Shown here: positions 53,021 through 61,085 of the stretch, in pieces
Numbering within the stretch: the first letter of the stretch is position 1
How the letters are laid out: each line of letters opens with the position of its first letter
From: Salegentibacter holothuriorum
GTDB lineage: Bacteria; Bacteroidota; Bacteroidia; Flavobacteriales; Flavobacteriaceae
Assembly: GCF_900168045.1 (NCBI RefSeq)
Contig: NZ_FUYY01000006.1
Span: 62,001-126,000, forward strand
DNA: 64,000 bases
Direction: 5' to 3'
Position numbers and translations under genes: made by a program
The notes under the pieces: generated by a model
What the model was told of the DNA's origin: nothing
Seen by the model: only the letters and a program-made list of their open reading frames with translations
The model's database searches: none

Positions 53021-53635
53021 ATGCACGTAGCGATTGCAGGGAATATTGGCGCAGGAAAAACCACCCTTACTAAATTATTGGCAAAACATTATAACTGGGA
53101 AGCGCAGTATGAAGATGTATTGGAGAACCCCTATCTTGAAGATTTCTATAATAAAATGGAGCGTTGGTCTTTTAACCTCCAAATATACTTTTTAAATAGC
53201 AGGTTTAGGCAAATACTTCAAATACGCGAGAGCGGAAAAAAGATCATCCAGGACAGAACCATCTATGAAGATGCCCATATTTTCGCACCCAACCTGCACG
53301 CGATGGGATTAATGACCAATCGCGATTTTGAAAATTACAGTTCCCTCTTTGACCTTATGGAAAGTGTTGTACAGGGACCTGATCTTCTAATCTACCTGCG
53401 AAGCAGTATTCCAAACCTGGTTTCCCAAATACATAAGAGAGGACGTGATTATGAAAACTCTATTTCTATAGATTACTTAAGCAGACTAAATGAGCGTTAC
53501 GAGGCCTGGGTGCATAACTATAACAAAGGCAATTTATTAATTATAGATGTAGACAATATTAATTTTGTAGACGATCCTGAAGACCTGGGAAATATTATAA
53601 ACCGCATTGACGCTGAGATTCACGGATTGTTTTAA
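53021..53635 (+). CDS. deoxynucleoside kinase
   Basis: The 204-aa protein is a dNK/dGK-dCK family kinase: P-loop GNIGAGKTTL (residues 7-16), ERS/DRT motif QDRTIYEDAHIF, and the lid segment HKRGRDYENSI. It phosphorylates deoxyribonucleosides in salvage; base preference cannot be told. It is followed 11 bases later by the hydroxylase gene. Confidence 0.92.
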   Translation: MHVAIAGNIGAGKTTLTKLLAKHYNWEAQYEDVLENPYLEDFYNKMERWSFNLQIYFLNSRFRQILQIRESGKKIIQDRTIYEDAHIFAPNLHAMGLMTNRDFENYSSLFDLMESVVQGPDLLIYLRSSIPNLVSQIHKRGRDYENSISIDYLSRLNERYEAWVHNYNKGNLLIIDVDNINFVDDPEDLGNIINRIDAEIHGLF

Positions 53636-53646
53636 AACTCGAAAAA

Positions 53647-54312
53647 ATGGAATCAACAAAACTTAAACGGCCAAAACACAAGGGTTCTCCAAAGTTATTT
53701 GACAACCCAATTTTAGAAAAACTCACGCATACGCATATTTCTTTTCCACTGATTATTTTTGGAGTAATTGCAGTTGCTTTAATTTACTATGGGATTATTG
53801 AAAAAGGTTTTGAAGCACCTATTATGGTAGGACTCTTCGCAGCCGGACTTTTCTTTTTCACTTTTGTAGAATATATTATGCACCGTTACCTGTACCATAT
53901 CCCTGCAACTAGTGAAAGAAAGAAAAAGATATCTTACACGATGCACGGTGTACACCACGATTACCCAAAAGATAAATCCCGATTGGCAATGCCGCCGATT
54001 TTAAGTTTGATAATTGCTACCGTACTTTTTATAATTTACCGGGCTGTTTTAGGAGATTATGTTTTTGGATTCCTGGCTGGATTTTTAATAGGATATGCCG
54101 CGTACCTGGCTATTCATTACTCCGTACACGCCTTTAAAGTACCTAACAATTTCCTAAAGATTTTATGGCAACATCACAGCATTCATCATTACCGGGAGTC
54201 AGACAGGGCTTTTGGTGTTTCTTCACCACTCTGGGATCATATTTTTAGAACAATGCCCAGAAAAACCTCAGGCAGTAAAAAAACCGCTGTTGGAAAAAGT
54301 ATTGACGATTAG
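53647..54312 (+). CDS. sterol desaturase/fatty acid 2-hydroxylase family protein
   Basis: The 221-aa membrane protein has the eight-His di-iron pattern: EYIMHRYLYH, HGVHHDYP, HYSVHAF and WQHHSIHHY, with four membrane spans. The pattern matches fatty acid 2-hydroxylases (Scs7/FA2H-like). In flavobacteria such an enzyme could hydroxylate sulfonolipid or ornithine-lipid acyl chains; that is inference. Confidence 0.88.
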   Translation: MESTKLKRPKHKGSPKLFDNPILEKLTHTHISFPLIIFGVIAVALIYYGIIEKGFEAPIMVGLFAAGLFFFTFVEYIMHRYLYHIPATSERKKKISYTMHGVHHDYPKDKSRLAMPPILSLIIATVLFIIYRAVLGDYVFGFLAGFLIGYAAYLAIHYSVHAFKVPNNFLKILWQHHSIHHYRESDRAFGVSSPLWDHIFRTMPRKTSGSKKTAVGKSIDD

Positions 54313-54341
54313 AATATTTACTTTATAATGTATTAAATATC

Positions 54342-54371
54342 ATGTTTGTTTTTCATAATACAAACATTTCT
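54342..54371. terminator. possible bidirectional terminator
   Basis: ATGTTTGT and ACAAACAT form an 8-bp stem with a 10-base loop between two convergent genes. T-rich on the plus side. Confidence 0.4.
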
Positions 54372-54380
54372 TTGCGCGGT

Positions 54381-55361
54381 TTAGAACATAATTTTAATAA
54401 GGTCGTCTTCGGTTATTTTGTTGAAATATTCATTCAAATTAAATTGCTGCAAGACCTTTCTAATTTCCACTTCTTCGTGATTAGTACTTTCCAGGGCACG
54501 CTCTATAGGCTCTATATCTTTTATATGAAAAAAGTCTCCGTGAATTTTTACATCAGTAATTATTCCTTTTGAAACATTCATATGCATTTCTATGGTTCCT
54601 CCCTCTGTTCTTAATCCCTGTTCAAAATTATAATCAGGAGAAGATCCAAAATTCCAGGCCCATGTACTGTATTTTTTATCCCGAATTTCCTCTATTTTCT
54701 TTAAATCTTCATCAGAGAAGGAATACATTTTAGCATCATCAAATGTATTTGTAATGTGATCCATTATTTTATCGGTAAATTCATCAAGAGTAATTTTTTC
54801 CTCAAGATGATCGCTTATATTGGTTACACGGTTAGGTACCGATTTCATAGCACGACCTTTATATTTTAAAGGATTCACCTTTAATGCCCCGCTAATATCT
54901 TTCATATCTGAAGAGAACAAAAGCGTCCCATGATGTAAGATCTTGTTCTTTACCAGGTGTTCGGCATTTCCCGAAAATTTTTTGCCTTTTATCGTTAAAT
55001 CATTTCTCCCTTCAAACCTAGCTTCTACACCTAAACTTTGCAAAACCTCAAGAATAGGCTTTGTATAACGCTGAAAATCCACCATTTCAGAATTTTTACC
55101 AGTTCTTGTGAAGGAGAAATTTAAATTCCCTAAATCGTGATAAACAGCGCCACCACCCGAAAGTCTTCGAACCACCTTAATTCCTCTATCTTTTACATAA
55201 TCTACATTTACTTCTGCAATGGTATTTTGATGCTTCCCAACAATAATAGCATTATCATTTCGCCAAAGCATAAAGCAGTCTTCCTCTAAATGTTTAAATA
55301 TAAATTCATCAGTTGCGATATTAAAATAAGGATCTGTAGAGTGATGCTTAATACACAGCAT
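54381..55361 (-). CDS. lplA: lipoate--protein ligase
   Basis: The 326-aa protein is an LplA-type ligase that attaches free lipoate to E2 and GcvH proteins. It has WRNDNAIIVGKHQN, VVRRLSGGGAVYHDLGNLNFSF, the lysine of KKFSGNAEH, and a C-terminal accessory domain (about 235-326). Single gene, flanked by repeats upstream. Confidence 0.93.
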   Translation of the reverse strand: MLCIKHHSTDPYFNIATDEFIFKHLEEDCFMLWRNDNAIIVGKHQNTIAEVNVDYVKDRGIKVVRRLSGGGAVYHDLGNLNFSFTRTGKNSEMVDFQRYTKPILEVLQSLGVEARFEGRNDLTIKGKKFSGNAEHLVKNKILHHGTLLFSSDMKDISGALKVNPLKYKGRAMKSVPNRVTNISDHLEEKITLDEFTDKIMDHITNTFDDAKMYSFSDEDLKKIEEIRDKKYSTWAWNFGSSPDYNFEQGLRTEGGTIEMHMNVSKGIITDVKIHGDFFHIKDIEPIERALESTNHEEVEIRKVLQQFNLNEYFNKITEDDLIKIMF

Positions 55362-55435
55362 AGTTTTATTTTTTAAAAGAATTAAGTAAACTACTTCGGA
55401 GCAAGCTCACGAAGCATTAATATTGAAAAATATAA

Positions 55436-55485
55436 TTTGATTTCGAGGCAAGCCTCGGAGCATTCAATCTCGATTATCGAGTAAA
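55436..55485. repeat. dispersed repeat TTTGATTTCGAGGCA...TCGAGTAAA, copy 2
   Basis: Same ends as 48939-48998; middle reads AGCCTCGGAGCATTC. It lies in the gene-free stretch 55362-55650, which also has GCAAGCTC (55402 on) and its complement GAGCTTGC (about 55519) around it. Confidence 0.7.
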
Positions 55486-55650
55486 CGTTTTAAACACTTA
55501 CCTAAAACTGACTCTTTAACGAGCTTGCTTTTCTCGTGATAAATTGCACGTTTAAGATTCTTGTTTATTAGATATTTTTGCAAAATAATGCTAATATACA
55601 AAGGTCTTACTGGATGCAGACTTCCTATACTGGAAATGGGACTTATACGT

Positions 55651-56685
55651 TTAAATAAACTCGTGTTCCTTTGCGTGCGCTATAGCTTCTTGTGAAGATT
55701 CTACCATAAGTACCGGAGTAGTCTCAAAATTATCTACAATACTTCTCACACGGTTCATTTGTTTTTTATGCTTTACACTTCTTAGATATATTGCCAGAAT
55801 CCTTTCTGGGTACTGCGCTGCAATCTCAGTATAAATAGAGGCATCATGTTCGCCACTATCTCCAATTAGAATAAAATTCATAGCTGGATAGGTTTGCAAA
55901 ATATTAGTGATTTCCTTTTGTTTATGTGGCTTTTCAGGTTTGATACTCCCATCGAATGGCGTTCTGAATTTCCGAAGCAAAATTGGACCTTTCGGAAAAG
56001 CATTATGATCCAAAAATAATTTTAAATATTCATATAAGTTCCACGGGCTATTACTTAAATAGAAAATGGGATTATTGGGCGTACCGTCCCGGCCTTCGTG
56101 CAATTTCTGATAAAATTCAGCCGCTCCTTTTAGCGGAATTCTATCATAGGCATTGGTTAACAATGAATTTTTAAGCAATCGCAATTTTAAAAATGAAGTA
56201 ACACCAGTCTGTAAAATAGTGTCGTCTATATCACTAATCACCCCGTATTCTGCTTCTGGGTGCGGAATTAAAAAACTACCGGTAAACGGATCTTCCAGCA
56301 ACTCGGTTTTTTTACCCATAGGCCCTTTATAATATAACTTATAATCTAGCCAGCCTTCTTCATCTGCGTATTCTGCCAGGTTTTCTTTGATATCATCTTC
56401 AAATAAAAAAAAGCCTTCAGCATTGGTTTCTGTGCTTGTATGCACCTTTCCCGGCAGGCTTAAATCTATTTGTGCTTCCGGGATTTCAAATGTATCAAAC
56501 TGCTTATAGGTAGTTTTTATAGTTTTAAAAATATTGGCATCTTGCGTAATTTTTAGTGGTTCATTATCTAACACACGTCCCTTTATATATAGACGGGAAT
56601 GAGTGCCGTAACTTCTATATGCCGTGATTAAGATCTGCTCTATTAATTTATACCTACCGGCTAGTTTGCGTATTCTTTTCTTCAT
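55651..56685 (-). CDS. App1-type phosphatidate phosphatase domain protein (DUF2183)
   Basis: The 344-aa protein has the DUF2183/App1 catalytic domain with the HAD-like motif GVISDIDDTILQTGVTSF (near 145), YLSNSPWNLYEYL, LIGDSGEHDASIY and a C-terminal LRSVKHKKQ region. The first about 130 residues form a beta domain as in yeast App1. It may dephosphorylate phosphatidate. Single gene. Confidence 0.85.
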   Translation of the reverse strand: MKKRIRKLAGRYKLIEQILITAYRSYGTHSRLYIKGRVLDNEPLKITQDANIFKTIKTTYKQFDTFEIPEAQIDLSLPGKVHTSTETNAEGFFLFEDDIKENLAEYADEEGWLDYKLYYKGPMGKKTELLEDPFTGSFLIPHPEAEYGVISDIDDTILQTGVTSFLKLRLLKNSLLTNAYDRIPLKGAAEFYQKLHEGRDGTPNNPIFYLSNSPWNLYEYLKLFLDHNAFPKGPILLRKFRTPFDGSIKPEKPHKQKEITNILQTYPAMNFILIGDSGEHDASIYTEIAAQYPERILAIYLRSVKHKKQMNRVRSIVDNFETTPVLMVESSQEAIAHAKEHEFI

Positions 56686-56748
56686 TAATTTCCGCTTTTG
56701 GTCAAGTTAAAAATTATCAGGAAGTCACACCTTGCTTTTAATTAAACT

Positions 56749-59205
56749 TTAGGAAGATTCTAAGCTTTGCATAGCATGCTCCATATCAATTCCCTTTTGG
56801 AGCACTTTTTTAAATAGATCACCTTTTTTCTGAATTCGTTGTGACATATTTTTAATGTTGAAATCCAGAATTTTAAGTCCGCCTTTTACTTCTTTCCATT
56901 CTAATGGAGCGGAAACAGGCGCACCAGGTTTTGGGCGTGCGCAATAGGCTGAAGCCAGGGTTTGGCCTCTTCGATTTTGCAAATAATCGAGGTAAATCTT
57001 GTCTTTTCGCTTCTTTTTAGCGCGATCCATACTGGTTATTTTTGGGACTTTATCTGCAATATAATAACACAGCAATTTGGTGAAATCGCGCGCCTCATCA
57101 TAACTATAATTTCCGCCTAGCGGAATATAAATATGAAGTCCGCTGGAACCGGAAGTTTTACAAAAGCCATCAATTTTGGCTAGATCCATGACTTCCTTAG
57201 CGGCCTGGGCAACTTCAATCACTTCATCAAAAGTATTTTTATCTGAAGGATCTAAATCTATCACCATATAATCTGGATTATCCAGGTTATTAATTCTCGA
57301 ATTCCAGGGATTGATCTCTATACAACCCAAATTTGCCATATATAAAAGCGTAGCCTCGTTCTGGCAAAGTAAATATTCGATGTCTTTTTCTGAAGATTCG
57401 GAATAAATTTCAGTAGTTGCTACCCAATTGGGTAAATTCCCCTCATTATCTTTCTGATAAAAACCTTGTTTTTTAATACCATTGGGATGCCGGTGTAAAT
57501 TCTGCGGACGATCTTTTAAGTAAGGCAACATTATTTCTGAAACCTGGATATAATAATCTATTAAATCATATTTTCTAAATCTGGAATCTGGCCAATACAT
57601 CTTGTCTAAATTAGTAAACGGCACTTCTATCCCATCTATTTCCAGGCTTTCGCCAGATTTCTTTGGCGAAGTTTTTTTTGTTTTCTTTTCTTCGGAAGTT
57701 TTATTTTCAATAATTTCTTCAGCTGAAATTTCTTCGGGATCTTTATCTTTTCTAAGAGCTTTAAAAACGGGATGTCGCAGTTTTCCTGTTTTTGTAATTT
57801 CCGAATACTTTACCTCAGCAATCAAATCGGGGCGCATCCAAACCGGCTCTCTATCCTTTAAATTTATTTTTTCTGAAAAAGGAGAAGTTTTACGTTCCCT
57901 GCTTTTAAACTTTTTCAACAATGCTTTCTGCTCATCATTAGAAAAACCTGTACCGCAGTTTCCAATATATTTTAGCTCCTCATCTTCGTAAGCGCCCATA
58001 ATCAGGGAACCAAAAACCGCACCTTCCGAAGTGGTGTAACCGCAAATAAGCACTTCCCGGGAATTATCGGCCTTTATTTTTAGCCATTTTTCAGTTCTAT
58101 AGCCGGGAGAATAGGTAGCATCGGCTTTTTTGGCGATCACACCTTCCAATCCCAGGTCTATGGATTTATTATAGAATGCGGTGCCCATACCTTCAATATG
58201 ATCGCAATATTGAACCATGTCCAGATCTTCCAAAACTTCAGGGATTAAACTTTTGCGCTCTAAAAGTGGCAGATCTAACATAGAATGACCATTGAGAAAA
58301 AGCATATCAAAAACATAGAAACGCAAGGCTCCCGGGGTGTTTTCATTATAATTTTGCAAAGCCTGGAACTGTGGAATTCCCTCTTTATTCAATACCACAA
58401 TTTCACCGTCTAAAATCACATTATTTTCTACCTGTTCTAAATCCTTGACTAGCTTTGGAAATTTAGAATTAAAGGAAATTCCGTTTCGGGAATAGAGATC
58501 CACCTTGCCGTCTTCAATATGCGCCAGGGCGCGATAACCATCCCATTTTAACTCGTAAATCCAATCGGGATCGTTAAATATTTTCTTGCCGGTGGTAGCG
58601 AGCATTGGTTTTGTAAATTCTGAAGGATTTATTTTTCTAACTTTTCCTTCAGGTTTTTTATCGGCTTTATCCTGACGCTTTTTTTCGGAAAAAACTTCCG
58701 CATCATAATCCATCTCGGTAGAGTAATCATCGTTCTTTTTAATAAGCAGCCACTGGTTCTTTTTATCACCTCGCTTAGTTTTAACCAAAGCAAATTCACC
58801 TTTAATTTTGCTGCCTGTAAAAACAATTTTCAGGTTACCGTCTTCCCATTGTTCTTCAAGGTTATCCTTAGTTTTTGCAGCGGCTTTAAAAGTGCCCTTA
58901 TCCCAAATTTGCATCTCCCCCGCTCCATAATTTCCTTTTGGGATAGTACCTTCAAAATCTAAATATTTAACGGGATGATCTTCGGTTTCTATCGCCAGGC
59001 GTTTATCTTTCGGATTCATTGAAGGGCCTTTAGGCACGGCCCAACTTTTTAAAACTCCTTCCATTTCCAGTCGTAAATCGTAATGCAGACGTGTGGCTTC
59101 ATGCCGCTGAATTACAAACCGTCCGCGATTTTCGGTAGAAAAATCGGCGCCGGGTTCTGGCGTGTTTTTAAAGTTTCGCTTTTTTTTATAATCGGCTAAA
59201 CTCAT
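56749..59205 (-). CDS. ligD: DNA ligase D (phosphoesterase-ligase-polymerase)
   Basis: LigD repairs double-strand breaks by end joining. Domain order in this 818-aa protein: 3'-phosphoesterase (about 1-165; RFVIQRHEATRLHYDLRLE), ATP-dependent ligase (about 200-500; catalytic Lys in YELKWDGYRALA), a Lys/Glu linker, and primase-polymerase (about 535-818; VIDLDPSD metal site, SGSSGLHIYIPLG). All catalytic motifs are present. It lies three bases after ku. Confidence 0.95.
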   Translation of the reverse strand: MSLADYKKKRNFKNTPEPGADFSTENRGRFVIQRHEATRLHYDLRLEMEGVLKSWAVPKGPSMNPKDKRLAIETEDHPVKYLDFEGTIPKGNYGAGEMQIWDKGTFKAAAKTKDNLEEQWEDGNLKIVFTGSKIKGEFALVKTKRGDKKNQWLLIKKNDDYSTEMDYDAEVFSEKKRQDKADKKPEGKVRKINPSEFTKPMLATTGKKIFNDPDWIYELKWDGYRALAHIEDGKVDLYSRNGISFNSKFPKLVKDLEQVENNVILDGEIVVLNKEGIPQFQALQNYNENTPGALRFYVFDMLFLNGHSMLDLPLLERKSLIPEVLEDLDMVQYCDHIEGMGTAFYNKSIDLGLEGVIAKKADATYSPGYRTEKWLKIKADNSREVLICGYTTSEGAVFGSLIMGAYEDEELKYIGNCGTGFSNDEQKALLKKFKSRERKTSPFSEKINLKDREPVWMRPDLIAEVKYSEITKTGKLRHPVFKALRKDKDPEEISAEEIIENKTSEEKKTKKTSPKKSGESLEIDGIEVPFTNLDKMYWPDSRFRKYDLIDYYIQVSEIMLPYLKDRPQNLHRHPNGIKKQGFYQKDNEGNLPNWVATTEIYSESSEKDIEYLLCQNEATLLYMANLGCIEINPWNSRINNLDNPDYMVIDLDPSDKNTFDEVIEVAQAAKEVMDLAKIDGFCKTSGSSGLHIYIPLGGNYSYDEARDFTKLLCYYIADKVPKITSMDRAKKKRKDKIYLDYLQNRRGQTLASAYCARPKPGAPVSAPLEWKEVKGGLKILDFNIKNMSQRIQKKGDLFKKVLQKGIDMEHAMQSLESS

Positions 59206-59208
59206 CTT

Positions 59209-59985
59209 TTAGGATGCTTTAGACTTTTTCTTTTTATCAAGACTGGCCTTTAATTTTGCCATAAGATCTTTTGCCTCGGTAGGCTCATCTTTAAATTTCT
59301 GTGGTTTGGGCTTTTTGCCAGTACTTTTAGATTCAATAATTTTCATTAATTGATCATTGTACACATCTTTATATTTATCGGGATCAAACTTTGTAGTGTA
59401 CTGATCTATTAACGAAATAGCCATATCTACTTCTTTCTTGGCAACTTTGGTTTTGAGAAGTTTTATATCTTTTGTCTCCCTAATTTCTTCGGCAAACCTA
59501 ATCACGTGTAAGACCAAGGCTTTATCGTAAACACCAACCAAACTCAAGTGTTCTTTTTGCCGCATTACAAAAGTAGCCACACCTAACTTTCCGGTTTTTT
59601 TAAGCGCATCACGAAGTAAATTATAGGATTTCCCACCCTCTTTTTGCGGCTCCAGGAAATAGGGCTTTTTATAAAGAACCTCGGCCACTTCATCCTCTTC
59701 CACAAATTCTTCAATATCTATGGTTTTACTTTTTTTGAGGTTGGCATTTTCAAAATCTTCTTTCTCGAGTACAATATAATCTTCATCTTTTTTAAAACCC
59801 TTCACAATATCTTTCCACTCCACTTCTTTCCCGGTATCTTCATTTACTCTTTTGTAACGAATACGGGCATTATCGTGCCGATCTAACATATCGAGATCGA
59901 GCTTTCTGCTTTCTGAAGCCGAGTATAATTTTACCGGGATAGAAACCAGTCCGAAGCTAATAGAGCCATTCCAAATAGATCTCAT
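59209..59985 (-). CDS. ku: non-homologous end joining protein Ku
   Basis: The 258-aa Ku protein starts MRSIWNGSISFGLVSIPVKL and continues with the beta-barrel core (RIRYKRVNEDTGKEV, PYFLEPQKEGGKSYNLLRDAL) and a Lys-rich tail (KASLDKKKKSKAS). It forms a ring on DNA ends and recruits LigD, the next gene. Confidence 0.95.
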   Translation of the reverse strand: MRSIWNGSISFGLVSIPVKLYSASESRKLDLDMLDRHDNARIRYKRVNEDTGKEVEWKDIVKGFKKDEDYIVLEKEDFENANLKKSKTIDIEEFVEEDEVAEVLYKKPYFLEPQKEGGKSYNLLRDALKKTGKLGVATFVMRQKEHLSLVGVYDKALVLHVIRFAEEIRETKDIKLLKTKVAKKEVDMAISLIDQYTTKFDPDKYKDVYNDQLMKIIESKSTGKKPKPQKFKDEPTEAKDLMAKLKASLDKKKKSKAS

Positions 59986-59986
59986 T

Positions 59987-60235
59987 TTAGTGGTTTCTAA
60001 GCGCTTTAATTAACTCATCTTTGGTCATATCGCTTCGGCCTTCGATCCCGATCTCCTGGGCCTTCTCATAGAGTTCCTCTTTGGTGCGCTCCTCATATTT
60101 ATCGGCTTTGCCGCCTTTCTCCCCTGAATTGGGATCATTGGCAATTCTTGCAGCTTTAGATTTGCTCATTCCTTCATCACGAAGTTCCTCGTACTGTTCA
60201 TCGTTTTTAATTGATGGTCCATGATCTTTAGCCAT
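59987..60235 (-). CDS. small Rho-N/SAP-like protein (DUF7218 type)
   Basis: The 82-aa product has an N-terminal KDHGPSIKNDEQYEELRDEG segment and a C-terminal SAP/Rho-N-like helix pair (TKEELYEKAQEIGIEGRSDM). It probably binds nucleic acid. ATG at 60235 is chosen; a TTG three codons upstream is possible. It precedes ku by one base, so it belongs to the end-joining unit. Confidence 0.8.
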   Translation of the reverse strand: MAKDHGPSIKNDEQYEELRDEGMSKSKAARIANDPNSGEKGGKADKYEERTKEELYEKAQEIGIEGRSDMTKDELIKALRNH

Positions 60236-60441
60236 AATATTCAATTTTAATTTATGTTTCTTTTCTACTTAAAATTAAATGAATTAATGCGTAAGCTTAG
60301 TTGTAGCTTTGTTAAAATTGGAAAGGCCTTCAGCTTAAAATTTTAAGGAATAAACAACAAAGCTTTATCACTCATTTAACTTGGCTCAGAACACTTTGCT
60401 TATAAATTTATCTAACAATTTTAACCATTAAATATTTAATC

Positions 60442-60924
60442 ATGAAAAAGTTAGAAGATCTATTTGAACACCAATTAAAAGACCTTTACAGTGCCGAAAG
60501 CCAGTTAGTCAAAGCTTTACCGAAAATGGCGAAAGCTGCAACCGATGAAAAATTGAAAAAGGCTTTTGAAGACCACCTCGAGGAAACCAAAGAGCACAAA
60601 AAGCGCTTGGAAGAAGTTAGCAAGGAACTGGGCTTTAAACCTACCGGCGAAGAATGCAAAGCGATGAAAGGTCTTATAGAGGAGGCCGAAGCTTTTCTAA
60701 AAGAAGATGCCGAAGATGACGTAAGGGATGCAGGAATTATCGCAGATGCCCAGCGGGTTGAACATTATGAAATTTCCGGTTATGGTACTTTGGTGCGATA
60801 CGCCAAAGAATTAGGCCATAAAGCTGTAGCGAATAAGTTACAGAAAACGCTTGATGAAGAATATACCGCCGATGAAGACCTGAATAAACTCGCAGAAAAA
60901 CGCGTGAATAAAAAGGCTAAATAG
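60442..60924 (+). CDS. YciE/YciF ferroxidase-like protein (DUF892)
   Basis: The 160-aa four-helix protein begins LEDLFEHQLKDLYSAESQL, the DUF892 signature, with Glu/His metal-like residues in FEDHLEETKEHKKRLE and RVEHYEISGYGTL. YciF proteins are ferritin-like and stress-induced. It is divergent from the DUF7218-ku-ligD unit across about 200 bases, suggesting shared stress control. Confidence 0.9.
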   Translation: MKKLEDLFEHQLKDLYSAESQLVKALPKMAKAATDEKLKKAFEDHLEETKEHKKRLEEVSKELGFKPTGEECKAMKGLIEEAEAFLKEDAEDDVRDAGIIADAQRVEHYEISGYGTLVRYAKELGHKAVANKLQKTLDEEYTADEDLNKLAEKRVNKKAK

Positions 60925-60940
60925 GTCTATATTTTAAAGA

Positions 60941-61061
60941 AAAGAGGCTGTTTGAAGATTCCTGTTAGAACCGTCATCCTGAACTTGTTTCAGGATCTAA
61001 CATATTAGAAGCTGAAACAAGTTCAGCTTGACGAAAACAGAAAAAATCAAACAGCCTCTTT
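60941..61061. repeat. composite palindromic repeat, copy 2
   Basis: Terminal inverted repeats AAAGAGGCTGTTTGA / TCAAACAGCCTCTTT. Inside, the units GTCATCCTGAACTTGTTTCA and (opposite strand) GTCAAGCTGAACTTGTTTCA are in reversed order relative to 10690-10815. The closing T run suggests it doubles as a terminator for the convergent yciF and pyrophosphatase genes. Confidence 0.85.
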
Positions 61062-61085
61062 TTATTCTATAAACTGATAAATTTA

